Shown here in pieces: positions 53,347 through 63,480 of a stretch of DNA of 64,000 nt (positions are counted from its first letter, which is position 1; the number at the start of each line of letters is the position of its first letter). The position numbers were made by a program, and so were the translations under genes. Location: contig CM049321.1 of the NCBI GenBank assembly GCA_026874595.1, forward strand, positions 3,644,979 to 3,708,978. Reading direction: 5' to 3'. Under the pieces are notes generated by a model, which did not search any database, was not told the origin of the DNA, and was given only the letters and a program-made list of their open reading frames with translations. The DNA comes from Sipunculus nudus (lineage: Eukaryota; Annelida; Sipuncula; Golfingiida; Sipunculidae).

Positions 53347-53427
53347 TTTGGCCTTTCCCAGCTTTGTACAAAGTCTTCCGTTGCGTTAGCCGCACCCCCT
53401 CCTCGGAGGACGTAGTCGTCAGAAGGA
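53347..53427 (-). CDS. VWD-domain gene, third VWD exon (end of domain)
   Basis: This 81-nt exon is bounded by TTTTAG at its start and GTAAGTAAC at its end. It begins with one base that completes the GA left by the exon at 55105-55286, giving Asp. It then reads 26 codons starting PSDDYVLRGGGA and ending EDFVQSWERP, with two bases left over. In VWD domains the CGNFNG motif is followed by a DDF-type segment and an F-x-x-SW motif, and both are visible here. The exact phase match over a 1.7-kb intron is the main evidence. The polypyrimidine tract is weak and T-rich. The next exon must start with one base; a tentative partner lies at 47088-47207. The VWD assignment is by motif recognition only. Confidence 0.75.
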
Positions 53428-54569
53428 CTAAAACATATTAAATCATACTGTAATTCATGGCCTTGGTTGCTGAGCAAATGTGAGTGGAATAACTATCATC
53501 ATACTACCAAGTATGTGGCTATGTTTACGCAGACTTTGATCACTCCTGGCGTCTGTTTCATGAATACTGAAAATGCCTGCAAGTGACTAAAGTCACAACT
53601 GCCAAACAAATCAAACAAATAAAATACAAATCATACACTGTTCATCCGCCGTCTGAGCAAAAAACATATGTATCAGAGACAGGAAAGTTTTTGTTTGGGT
53701 TTAAGCAATATTTATTGCCAAAGAGCAAGAGGACTTAAACATAGTGATTATGAAAGGATGTGCATCAGTAAGTCTCTGACAATCTGTTATCGGTAATATA
53801 ACAGCCCGGAAGAAATCTGTCAGTGACAACTGTCAATTAGGGCTGCGCGAAATTATCAATATATCTATAAATGGCGGTACGGTGATTCAAACATTGCGCA
53901 TAGCGAAAAAAGTTTTCAATTATCGATGTTTTTCGATATTTTATAAAACGTGCCGAAACCTGATGTTTGTAAAGAAAAAGTATGTTTCTGTTACAGAATT
54001 AGACTTCTGAATAGACTGGGATAAATGAGCTTAGAATGAAACGATTAGACGATAAGTAGGAAATGTTCAAGTAGGCCTTGTAAACAACAAATAAATGATC
54101 CGTCCTAGGAAATTTATCTGCTCTGCGTCGATGACTTATTGGTATATGAAAAATTGTTCCATACCAACAAAATAAAAAAGTGCTGAACACGATCATAATA
54201 ATTAATCATACATTAATACTCTTTACTCTCATCTTATGATAACTGCAATAAGATCAAGTGTCGAGTTAGCAGCATTATTGTGTAAGGTACCTTGCGATGT
54301 GGTACACGGCTTTGATTGGAAACACCACCTTTACTTTTATACCTATGCTTTATATATAACAAGATATCGGCACATGTATTGCCTCAAGAAATTTTGATGT
54401 TAAAGGTTTCTTTGAGTAATGTCACCCTCAAGTAAGTTTTTTTACTAAGTACATTAGTAAATAATATTGTGATTTTTAAATAAACTGATCGGCATTAACC
54501 TATCTTGCCTCATTATGTTTAACATGGTAACAAATGATAAATAATAACAATAAAATTGATAGTTTATAA

Positions 54570-54600
<31 letters not shown>

Positions 54601-55104
54601 ACTTATTCACTTCCTATAAATTTGATACCACCATATATTGCAATACAAAATTTGCCGGCGATATCCAGCCATGCTTTTGTAATCCAGTATTGCAGCATCG
54701 AAAGACTTTTTAGCGCACTAACTCAGGAAGTATTCAATATTTTGCACACATTGGAAATCAAATTTGTGTCCAAGGCAACCAAATTGAAATTTCTGACGCA
54801 TCGATTATCTCTGGAGCCTGGGCATATCCGGTACTAATTAACCATTAATTTATGACAAGTGCTTGAGTTGTATACCTTTATTCTAAGAAGGCTGTATATA
54901 TGTTAAAGCATACTGATTGCATTATCAATATAGCATAGCCTTTGACTATGTCAGCAACAATATTTTTAAATGCATAGGACTTACAAATGTACTTTTCGTG
55001 ATTTAAGTTTTCCTCGGAAAATTCGTAAAATTCGCGTCCCCTTTCTCAGTATTTACTTGTTTCTGTTTCATAAAATATATCCAGAACATAAGAAAATAAC
55101 TTAC

Positions 55105-55286
55105 TCGCCATTGAAGTTTCCGCACAGGCCAGACAGTGTATTATTGAAGAAGGACCCGAAGTGAAGGTAAAACGAAAATTTACGATCCGAGCAAACCTTG
55201 AACTGTGTCTTCCTTGATACACAGCAGAACTTGTACATCCCGGAGTTACAGTCAAAATTAGCATCACTGTTCACCTCGACATTGTC
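55105..55286 (-). CDS. VWD-domain gene, second VWD exon (Cys-rich core, LCGNFNG)
   Basis: This 182-nt exon has a strong acceptor (CCTTTCTGCAG) and a consensus donor (GTAAGT). It reads 60 codons in phase 0 and ends with GA. The peptide starts DNVEVNSDANFDC, carries a CC pair, and ends FFNNTLSGLCGNFNG. The last segment is the signature close of a VWD domain, an extracellular disulfide-bonded fold found in mucins, von Willebrand factor, zonadhesin-like proteins and vitellogenins. Six cysteines are present and an N-x-T glycosylation site (NNT) sits just before the motif. The exon joins in frame to its neighbours at 56569-56810 and 53347-53427. Reading frames on the opposite strand here are shadows. 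Which VWD protein family this is cannot be decided from one domain. Confidence 0.85.
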
Positions 55287-55714
55287 CTGCAGAAAGGAAC
55301 GTTTGTAATAAAGTTTTTCTTTTGTGAATCAACAAAGATATTATTACAAGGGCGAATATAAGATTATGGAAAAAGAATGCCCAAGCAAGGAAGAATTATG
55401 AGAAAGCCTGCTAAAGATCCTTATTTCCTGAAAATGTGACCTCTTGGTTTAAAACCCATAAAAAAGGGTTGAGGCGTGTTAAAAGTGGTGAGTAACACAC
55501 ACCCAGGATCCCCCCCCCCCCCCCCACAGTTCTGAAGTATTCAATTTGTAAGATCCGAAATGAATGCTTCTCGAGGCAATACGTATAGAATTAGTACAAC
55601 ATGTAAAAGATTATAGAAATGACAAGTACAATGTTGTGTTTGATAATAAATTTGGAACTTTTAGAGTAGCTGGCTTATAATTTATAGTTTTTGTTGCCAG
55701 TCTATGGCATCATC

Positions 55715-55770
55715 ATATTCCAAATGTGGTTTAAGATTTGTTGAGAAAACAGCGTCTCCGCGTCATTACC
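55715..55770 (-). pseudogene. Remnant duplicate of the start of VWD exon 2
   Basis: The minus strand here repeats the acceptor region of the exon at 55105-55286. Both have an A-rich tract, then TACAAAC-TTCCT and a CAG acceptor, then G-x-x-AATG. After the acceptor this copy reads GNDAETLFSQQ and reaches a stop about 22 codons in, with none of the later cysteines. It looks like a broken partial exon duplication inside the intron. Similarity is short, so a chance match is not fully excluded. Confidence 0.4.
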
Positions 55771-56098
55771 CTGCAAATAGGAATGTTTGTATTACTGTTT
55801 TTTTTTTCTTTTATTAAGAAAAAAGTATTATATAATTATATTAAATTTAACTACTTGTAATTCATATAATAATGGATTTACTCTGTGTAGATTAATTAAG
55901 GTTATGATAAGACCGCAAAAGAGGAACTTTCGCGGAAAAAAGGAAAGCGAAACTCAACCTCGCAAATATGAAGTCAACCAAACTATGTAAGGCTAGATGT
56001 TGTTGAATTATCAACCACAGCCCAAATTATCCGCCCTTTTAATTATTATAATGAGCTCCCAAACGTTCCTTCACAGAAGGTATTCTTTACAACATGAT

Positions 56099-56152
56099 AA
56101 TGACGTCATAAAATTTGATGACGTATGACGTCGCATTGACTGACGTCATCAT
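56099..56152. promoter_or_regulatory. Cluster of CRE-like TGACGTCA motifs in the intron
   Basis: Within about 55 bases there are two full TGACGTCA palindromes and two further GACGT cores (ATGACGTATGACGTC). TGACGTCA is the known binding site of CREB/ATF bZIP factors. The cluster sits in the intron between VWD exons 1 and 2. Function is inferred from motif density only. Confidence 0.35.
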
Positions 56153-56568
56153 ATGGTATCGCCTTTCTCCATTGTTAAATATATCGCAGTCATTGTAAAC
56201 TGTCTTGCAATATTTTAGATTATTTGTCTCATACGAATTACGTGCCAGGTGAGACACCACCATTTACTCGATGGTCGGAGGAATGGTTCCTGCAACCTAT
56301 AGCATAATTTGTTTACACTGTCTCCTTTGTATAAAAAAATATCCGGGAAAACACGATGACATGGGTACTGGTACAGACTAGAAATGTCCTGTTTGACACA
56401 GCTCTTCCAAATAAGCAATTTTTTTTTTGTCAGATGATTAACGCTTTACACTATTAATGATCACCTGATCGGTTGCTCTTTAGCTCAATGCTTATGATTA
56501 TTTATCGAATGAATATACGATTAAGTTCACATACAGTTCATGGATAGGTCAATTCCCTACAAACTCAC

Positions 56569-56810
56569 CACATAGAGTGCGTTGGGGTACATGCTGTACT
56601 CTACTCCATTGTGCTGAATCATGAGTAGCTTTACGAAGCTGACGCCACGACGTTCGTCTATGTTGTTTCGTCGATACGTCTCCATAGCTACATTCAGGCT
56701 GGCATCGTACAGAGCAAGATCATATGTACATACGTCAGTAACCTTAAACTCAGCTCCATCAGTAGAGTTACCGTGTGGATCTAGTACCAAGGAGCAGATA
56801 CCCCAGGGTC
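56569..56810 (-). CDS. VWD-domain gene, first VWD exon
   Basis: This 242-nt exon is bounded by TTTCACAG and GTGAGT. It starts with GA, which the preceding linker exon completes to GGA (Gly), and then reads 80 codons ending in phase 0. The peptide opens PWGICSLVLDPHGNSTDG and continues EFKVTDVCTYDLAL. This matches the VWD opening pattern (G)DPH-x-x-x-x-DG, then a hydrophobic-aromatic strand and a CTY-x-L strand. Near the end, IQHNGVEYSMYPNALYV fits the conserved VNG-x-x-V strand pair. The Gly before DPH is Leu here. An NST sequon lies inside the DPH loop. The domain is predicted to be extracellular. It splices in frame to the exon at 55105-55286. Confidence 0.85.
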
Positions 56811-58085
56811 CTGTGAAACGAGTACAAAAAATATAGGTCAAACAAAAAAGCCACCCATTTTTTTCCTTCTGCGGATTCTGGGAACAAATTATGGTGATTT
56901 TTTAAATATTTTTTTACCGGTTGAGATAAACTATGTGAAATGTTGCAATCTTTCCTAGAAAACAATTAATTTGCTCAAATCTCAAAAATGGTGAATATGA
57001 TCAATACAAGGTAAAGCCAATGTTTCATAACTTTAGTAAGTCTTCTACGGTATTTGTATCACAGCACGAATTAACAATATTACCGTGGACTTGCCTTTCA
57101 TTTGCAATACAAATGGTCCACGAAAATCGGGGGAGGTGAATCCGTGGAACTATTGACGTTTTTTATGTATGGCCTAAGTAATTAGTTGATATTTTAATTT
57201 AAAATTAAATGATAGAAAAACACTATAGCAAACAAACTTTAGATGACGTCTTATTTTGAATTATGTTATACATGTTCATAGGAAAGTGTATTGTACCATG
57301 GGCTTTGTACTGTTCAGAAATTTTTTGATTTTACTGATTTTTTTAAAACAAATGCGCACCTACAACAATTTTGTTAAGAAAACAAGGTTTTCAGATCACC
57401 ATCCTGATTCAGTCAACAATAACATAAATATTTTAAAATAATTTTTGCTCAAAATTTGTATCGCAACTTCTTAAAAAGTCTTGCGTTAACTACTGGCCAA
57501 TGTGCCATGATAACTGAATACATAGCACATGAAATGACTTCGTGTCGTTACACAGAGAAAATTTTTCACGGTGGCCTAATTTTAAAATTCTCCACGGACC
57601 TCTAAGAACCTGGAGTTCGAAATTCCTTAGTCACATAATTGGCATTTGTACCCTGTTGAACTCGAGACCGGCTGTCAAATTGATAATTTTATGAATAACA
57701 GTTATAATTGAATGTTAGGCCAGTTAATCAACGTCATGACCAATGATCACTTGTGTATGTGTTATTTCTGTTATATTGGGGAACACGTATGACAAAATCA
57801 CAACATCTATATTTGTTTACATCGGTATATTTAAATATTCTTTTCTTTTCAAGTCAGCAGCGGATTTTCACCTGCCTTATCTGTAAGATTTCTGGCGTAC
57901 TCTTGATACATGTTAATGTACTCAGGGGCATCAATATAGGGGTAAGTGGGTATACATCCCCAAACTTTTTCGGCAAAGGGTATGGTCGATGTGACCCCCC
58001 CCCCCCCCACACACACACACACTATTCAGTTATTTATTGCAAATGAAATATATTACTATTTTGGAGGAGGCTCGGACGTACTTAC

Positions 58086-58165
58086 AACGACGTCCTGTCG
58101 GGCCCCTTCACATTTCTGGTGATGACAAAAATCTTTGGACACCTCGATACTAATACGACCACAGT
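58086..58165 (-). CDS. Tentative Cys-containing exon between linker and VWD exons
   Basis: This 80-nt open segment is bounded by TTTTATAG and a consensus GTAAGT donor. Read in the phase left by the linker exon it gives D, then 26 codons beginning CGRISIEVSKDFCHHQKC and ending RQDVV. Three cysteines and no stop make it look like part of a secreted protein. It ends in phase 0, however, while the next VWD exon needs phase 1, so it cannot join directly to 56569-56810. A further exon, alternative splicing or a chance reading frame would have to explain this. The domain is not recognised. Confidence 0.3.
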
Positions 58166-59166
58166 CTATAAAAATTAACGGATGTCGGCCGGATTTTAAA
58201 ATGGGCGAGGAGCTTGCTTCTTGGCAAATTTATATGAAATCCACTAGCGCTCGGCCGATGATGTGACTTAGGCTTAGTTAAAAGACAGTTAACGTCTTTC
58301 ATCATAATACTGTGATACCCGAATAATCCCCGCTAAATAATCCCTTAATATAATTTCACATTTTTTCCCGCAGTGGTAACGTTGTAAGTAATTTCAAATA
58401 CCGACTACTTATGAAGAACTGGTCGTTGGTACTAGGTCAAGATTGTTCTAACCAATGTCTAATGGTTGCTGCAGGTTTATCCCATGGTTCTTCTTGTTCT
58501 TTTAATTTCGTTATCTCAACACTTGAGAGATATGGCGGCCCCATGGATTTTATATTATTGCTTTTGCCCATTTTCCGACAAGATCTGGATGACAGTTAGG
58601 TTTAGAAAACATAAAACGACGGCTGTTAAATCTGTTATTATCAACACCTTACTCTGTACTTTCGTTCCAAACGGATTTTTGATACATTTAAGTGCAACGA
58701 AGCAATTACGAATCATTAACTTTAACATTTTTATTGTAAAAGGGCTTGCTTTACAAGGGCCGGTTGCGGGAAAGTCCCACTGACAAAAGGGTATCATGAC
58801 ATAAATTAGGTATGCCGTCTGAAATGTTGTCTGAAAACTTCGAAAGAAGTTTACCTCTTCCTAAAGTTCTACATGTTCACCTTTCCCTAAGGTTCTTTAA
58901 ACAATCTTAAGTTTCCAGATATATTCTTTGGCCACCTATTTCTCGTGGTGACCAACTGGATTGGGAAGAGCAACTTCCTTTAAAAAGCATCCGGGATCGA
59001 TTCTCAGCACAGGTATAACTCAACGAAGTGTTTCCCTCGACTTATATTAGATGGAGGAAAATTCTCCCAATTTTAATATTCAAAATGGCCAATGTGTTCC
59101 AGTCAGCATGATTATACTGAGGGTTACAGGTCATTTTAGCGCGGATTAAAGGTTAGAAGAACAAAC

Positions 59167-59223
59167 CTGTTGACTGTGCTGGCGTTAAAGGCGTTGGCGT
59201 TGTTAGGGCTTGCGTAGTTGTGG
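59167..59223 (-). CDS. Pro/Thr-rich linker exon of the VWD gene (copy 1)
   Basis: This 57-nt exon has an acceptor ATATTGTAG and a donor GTTTGT. It is symmetric (phase 1-1): two bases, 18 codons, one base. It reads TTTQALTTPTPLTPAQST, a Thr/Pro-rich mucin-like spacer likely to be O-glycosylated. Its last G joins the GA of the VWD exon at 56569-56810 to give Gly, so the linker runs straight into the VWD domain. The exon lies in the first copy of a tandem duplication (58360-59305). Because it is phase 1-1 it can be duplicated or skipped without shifting the frame. The splice sites and phases are seen; use in a transcript is inferred. Confidence 0.65.
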
Positions 59224-60360
59224 CTACAATATAAATGTAATAATATGAGATTGGAAATATATCAATGTTGATGTACTCGCTGGGTCAGTTTTTGTTGGGC
59301 CTTTATCATCGATATTCGATTAGTAGCCTTTTAACGATTTATATTTTGAAAAATAAATTAGTGAAGCCTTTTTGTCTATAGGACCTATAGCATGGAACTC
59401 GCGGTTGCTGAAGCCTAATTGGTATAAGAAAACGACGTTATCTTTAATTAGTTATAACTATGGGATTTTTATTATTCCTGTTGATTTCACTTTTATTTTG
59501 CAGTGGTAACGTTACACTTTGTTATAATTCATTCCTAATTCCCACTACTTATGAAGAACAAGTCGTTGATACTGGGTCAAGATTGTTCTGACCAATAAGT
59601 AAAGGTTGCTGTAGGTTTTCCCCATGGTTCTGCTTGTTCGTTCAAATTGATTTTTTTTATTACATAACTTGAGAGATATAGCGGCCCCATGGATTTTATA
59701 TTATTGCTTTTGCCCATTTTCCGACAAGATCTGGATGACAGTTAGGTTTAGAAAACATAAAAAAGACGACTGTTGAATCTGTTATTATTTCAACTTTACT
59801 GTGTACTTTCGTTCTAAATAGGGTTTTAATATATTTAAGATCAACAAAGCAATTACGACCCTTTAACTTTAACTTTTTTTATTGTTAAAGGGCTTGATTT
59901 ACAAGGACCGGTTGCGGGCAAAGTCACACTGATAAAAGGGTATCATGACATGAAAGAGATACGGAGCCCTGGTGGCCGTATACAATAAAGGCGCCCTTTG
60001 AAACACTTAGTGTGAGCAGGAACAGTCAGAACGAATGGTGCCTGACAACTTTGAAAGAAGTTTACTTCTTCCTTACAGTCTATTAAGGTTCTGTATACAA
60101 TATTAAGTTTCCTCATATATTCATTGTCCACGTGTATCACGTAGTGGCCTACTGAATTGGGAAGAGAAACTCCACTAAAAAAATCCAATATTCATTCTCA
60201 GCACAGGTATAACTCTACGAAGAAATTCTCTCGACTTGTTATTGATGAAGGAAAATTCTCCTAATTTCAATATTTAAAATGCCCAGTGTGTTCTAGTCAG
60301 CGTGATTAAACTGAGGGTTACAGGTCATTTTAGCGGGGATTACAGTTAAGAAGAGCAAAC

Positions 60361-60447
60361 CTGGCGCCGGTGCTGCCGTTGGGGCAAATGTTGGCGGTGG
60401 CCCAAATTGCCGCTTTCTTGGCGATGTTAGGGCATGCGTGGTTGTGG
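60361..60447 (-). CDS. Pro/Thr-rich linker exon of the VWD gene (copy 2)
   Basis: This 87-nt exon is flanked by the same acceptor (TATTGTAG) and nearly the same donor (GTTTGC) as the copy at 59167-59223. It also has phase 1-1. It reads TTTHALTSPRKRQF, then a Pro/Ala-rich stretch ending TAAPAP. It is ten codons longer than copy 1. Splicing to copy 1 gives GCC (Ala) at the junction with no frame change. An SPRKRQF segment could be a basic cleavage site, but that is speculation. The first coding exon and signal peptide of the gene should lie at higher coordinates and were not found; a retrotransposon relic and a MITE occupy much of the remaining upstream sequence. Confidence 0.6.
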
Positions 60448-61229
60448 CTACAATATAAATGAAACAATATGAGATCGGAAACATATCGACGTTGCTGCAA
60501 CTATTGGGTCAGATTTTGTTGGGCCTACAAGTGAAATGTAAAAGTATCATGTCATGAGACACAAATTCCATTTATGTTCAAGAAATGTACATCTGGAAAT
60601 GATAATTAATATATACACACATAAAATAGTCAAATAAAAAATTAATATTACAAATTTTGAAAGGACAGTCTGCACTTGAAGACCACTGTTGTCACAAACA
60701 AGCCCTGAATTAGACCTGCCAGGCCATAAGTTATATTAAAACTTCAAATACAATATGTAAAATAAAATGTTACTCGATGTTTCTATAGATGTAAAGATGT
60801 GTGCGCGCAACCTGTTTGGTGGCTCCTGAATCGGCTGCGACAGTAAACCAAGCATACATTAGGTATATAATTTAGTGTGGCAGTACCAATTGTAGTGGTA
60901 GTAATCTAGCCATATAAAACAGAGTACCGGCGACTATTACCAGTTTCAACGGTAAGCCAAGATCAAGATATGATAAATATGATAAGCGGTATATCAAACA
61001 AATAATGCGGTGAATATATATATATATATATATAGCGAGAGAGAAACCAATTACAGAAAGTCTATTACAACCAACTCATGGCCAATAATTCAGTGCCATA
61101 TCGCTTTGGCCTTGTCTTTGGGATGGAACTTGGCCTGACACTGGTCTGTTTGCATTCATGCGTATGTGTTAAACTATTGCATATAAAGGAACACAAGCCT
61201 CCCGATGGCTTAAACGACTGAACACTCGA

Positions 61230-62090
61230 ACCGCGTTCTACCGTACGCTTCTCTCTCGGCCGAGTTACATGCTGCTCTGCTCGGGGAGCACTACCACTGG
61301 AAGTCCCCGTAAAATTGTGAAAGCGTTGGGCCTCCGTTAACTCTCGGCCATCTCCGTCATGCTACCCATATCGCAACACTGTCCGTCTTTCAAGAATACA
61401 GAGAGCTCCTTGCTGCAACAGTACTGTTCGCGCATCAGCAAGACAAGTAACAGGATGAATGCATCGCCTATACCTGTCATCTTGATCGAATGACAAAGTA
61501 TCCACTAAGCCGTAACGCAAACTGTTTAGGAGTTACGCCACGCTCTGGTCGACAAGTACAAAACCTTTAACGATAACCCTCCTCAGTCATCTGGTAAAGC
61601 TTTTAAAAGAGCTAACTTTAGCTTATCGTAGGCCATGGCGTCCCTTACAGATAAGTGCGGTTAAGTATCAAGCGTCGTACCACACAACAGATGGCTTACT
61701 GTACAAAGCCCAGCTATAACGATCGAAGATTAACACATCGATAAACGCTTAAAACGCTCTAGAAACAAGTCTTATTTATCGTGCTCTCTTCAACCGGAGG
61801 GAGCTTGAGTTTCGGGACCGATTCCTTTCTCCTTATCATTTCACTATCGCCCTCATCGCTCGCACTGGATGCTGATTTCAACTTTAGCAACTGTATCTCA
61901 TGAGCTCCTGCTTCATGTTGTCGCTCTAACTACGCAATAACTCTCTATTCCTAGCCTTATCATCGCGCTTAGTATCTTCTCGCTGCTTGGCTTCTAAATC
62001 CTCTACATGCGTTAACAAACTCCTGTAACTCCTCATCGTTGTAGCCTAGAGCCTGTCCACACTCAAGAATGGACCTCCGCAATACATGGT
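61230..62090 (-). pseudogene. Gypsy-like Gag relic
   Basis: Several open pieces in shifting frames can be read: VEDLEAKQREDTKRDDKARN, then a charged segment ending VPKLKLPPVEES, then AYDKLKLALLK, then a TEEGYR box with CRPERGVTPKQFALRL, and finally EAQRFHNFTGTSSG. A KLPPF-like motif, the YDKLKxALL helix, the TEEGYR box and PxQFxxRL are all features of Gag from animal Gypsy-type LTR retrotransposons. At least four frameshifts or stops show it is dead. No pol region follows toward 60.5 kb, so this is a 5' fragment. Confidence 0.6.
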
Positions 62091-62279
62091 AACGGAGAAA
62101 CTAACTGATTATGCCAGTGAACCGTATAGTATTCAGAAAATTCCGCAAACGTAAGCGTTAACCCCTGACAAAGTGGTCAAAATTACAGGCAGACTAGATG
62201 TAAACACAACCAAAGAAAAACTCTAAGACAGTCGTAAGATAAAAAAAAGAATATAATAACAAATAAAGGGTTTACTTAC

Positions 62280-62860
62280 AGATCTCGGGCGGGGGTGGGG
62301 GTGCAGTCAACACAAATAAAGCAGTACTCACAAAAGTTCACAGAGTCCTTTAATCATCATTACACTAACACTCCAATCACAGACACAGTTCCATATGTTC
62401 CAGGTCACATGACATCTCGCTCTCGCTGGCGTAATACCTGTACACGGAGTACAGCTACAGTCTAATCCCAGCGTAATACAGAACGTCACAACACACAGCT
62501 TGTTATCACTGCGCTATAACTGTTCATCGTCCATCAATCACCTTTCGCGTGTCGCACACCAAATGTTCCTGTTAAGCCCTGAATCATCGGCTCTCTCACC
62601 TGTAGTCTACCGGATACCGAATATACGCACTCTCTAGCAAAATTCACCACCATCACAGTTCCGCGTCAAGACAGAATCCCCTCGCCTGTCCCTTTAAGCG
62701 CGCACTATCACGAAAATGACTGTCCTTCGGCATACAGTAGCACTGTCTCGGAAGTACTGTACATAGTATCAACAAGATTGCCTCCCTCAGACGAAGAGTG
62801 TCACTAGATTGCCGCCTACTGATTGCCTACCTGCTTTGGGATTTACACTAAATGAAACAC
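62280..62860 (-). mobile_element. Likely LTR and leader of the Gag relic
   Basis: Upstream of the Gag relic the minus strand has GGAACATT followed by TGGTGTGCGACACG at 62548-62561, which resembles a tRNA primer-binding site directly after an LTR end. A TGTAAATCCC at about 62847 could be the LTR start. Nearer the Gag, a stretch ending TGCTTTATTTGTG then TGACTGCA looks like an LTR polyadenylation region, so the exact LTR limits are unclear. No second LTR copy was seen. The base composition is less AT-rich than the flanks. Confidence 0.4.
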
Positions 62861-63080
62861 GTGTTCAGCCGAACAGGGTTTCTTATGTTTATGGCTAAAC
62901 ATGATACTTCATAAAATTGATAACACTTGAAAAACAATTATCTGGTCATATTCTCTATACCTAAATATACATATTGTTCTAGAGACAGTCGTAATTCTTA
63001 GATTGTTTTGCACTTGACGTGGTCTAATATGCATTTGAGACCTTTTTTCAATTTAGTTTTTTTCCCCTGCTTAATCCCCC

Positions 63081-63480
63081 CAATAGACCTTTTCCACGAG
63101 CATGCGCACTGCGTGTGTTTGAATCGTCGTGTGTAGGGTTCGGGTCAGCTGACATCCGGGTCGCATGTAAACAGACCTGTAAAGGCGAGACGAGGAGATC
63201 CTTTCTATTTGATTTGTTGTCCTTAGTATTCAGGTGACCAATAAATAGTAAACAGAATGCCAGTATACCCCAGTGACACAGCAATGTATACTTTTTTAAT
63301 CGTATTGGTTTATTGAAAATTATAATTCAGCATGTGAATAGGCCGGCCTATACCTTCACAGCACAAAACTAAAACGGTGAAAACATTTTTACAAACATTC
63401 TAAACAAGTTACACAGATGTCTCAATTTTATAGACGATTTAAAACGTCTATAGTTATAGTGTAACGGAAAAGGTCTATTG
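63081..63480. mobile_element. 400-bp MITE with 15-bp inverted termini
   Basis: The left end CAATAGACCTTTTCC (63081-63095) is perfectly inverted at 63466-63480. The inside has no transposase. A small hairpin (TATAGACG and CGTCTATA, about 63430-63453) lies near the right end. No clear target duplication was seen. A 78-codon minus-strand frame inside is not called as a gene. Confidence 0.65.

Larger units (their letters stand above)
58360..60530. repeat. Tandem duplication of about 1.1 kb carrying the linker exon
   Basis: The segment at about 58360-59305 is repeated at about 59497-60530. The motif ACTACTTATGAAGAAC starts at 58404 and 59544, an offset of 1140. Other shared landmarks are TGGATTTTATATTATTGC, GTATCATGACAT, the Thr/Pro exon with its splice sites, and GTTGGGCCT at the right end. 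The copies differ by scattered substitutions and small indels, so the event is not very recent. The unit holds one phase 1-1 exon and its flanking intron. Confidence 0.85.

Noticed and set aside
53820-53960. AGGGCTGCGCGAAATTATC start resembling a hAT terminus
   Set aside because: No matching inverted end or 8-bp target duplication was found.
57850-57975. Minus-strand open stretch reading YIDAPEYINMYQEYARN
   Set aside because: It has no splice borders with phases fitting the VWD gene and lies next to a poly-C/(AC)n tract, so it is probably a repeat fragment.
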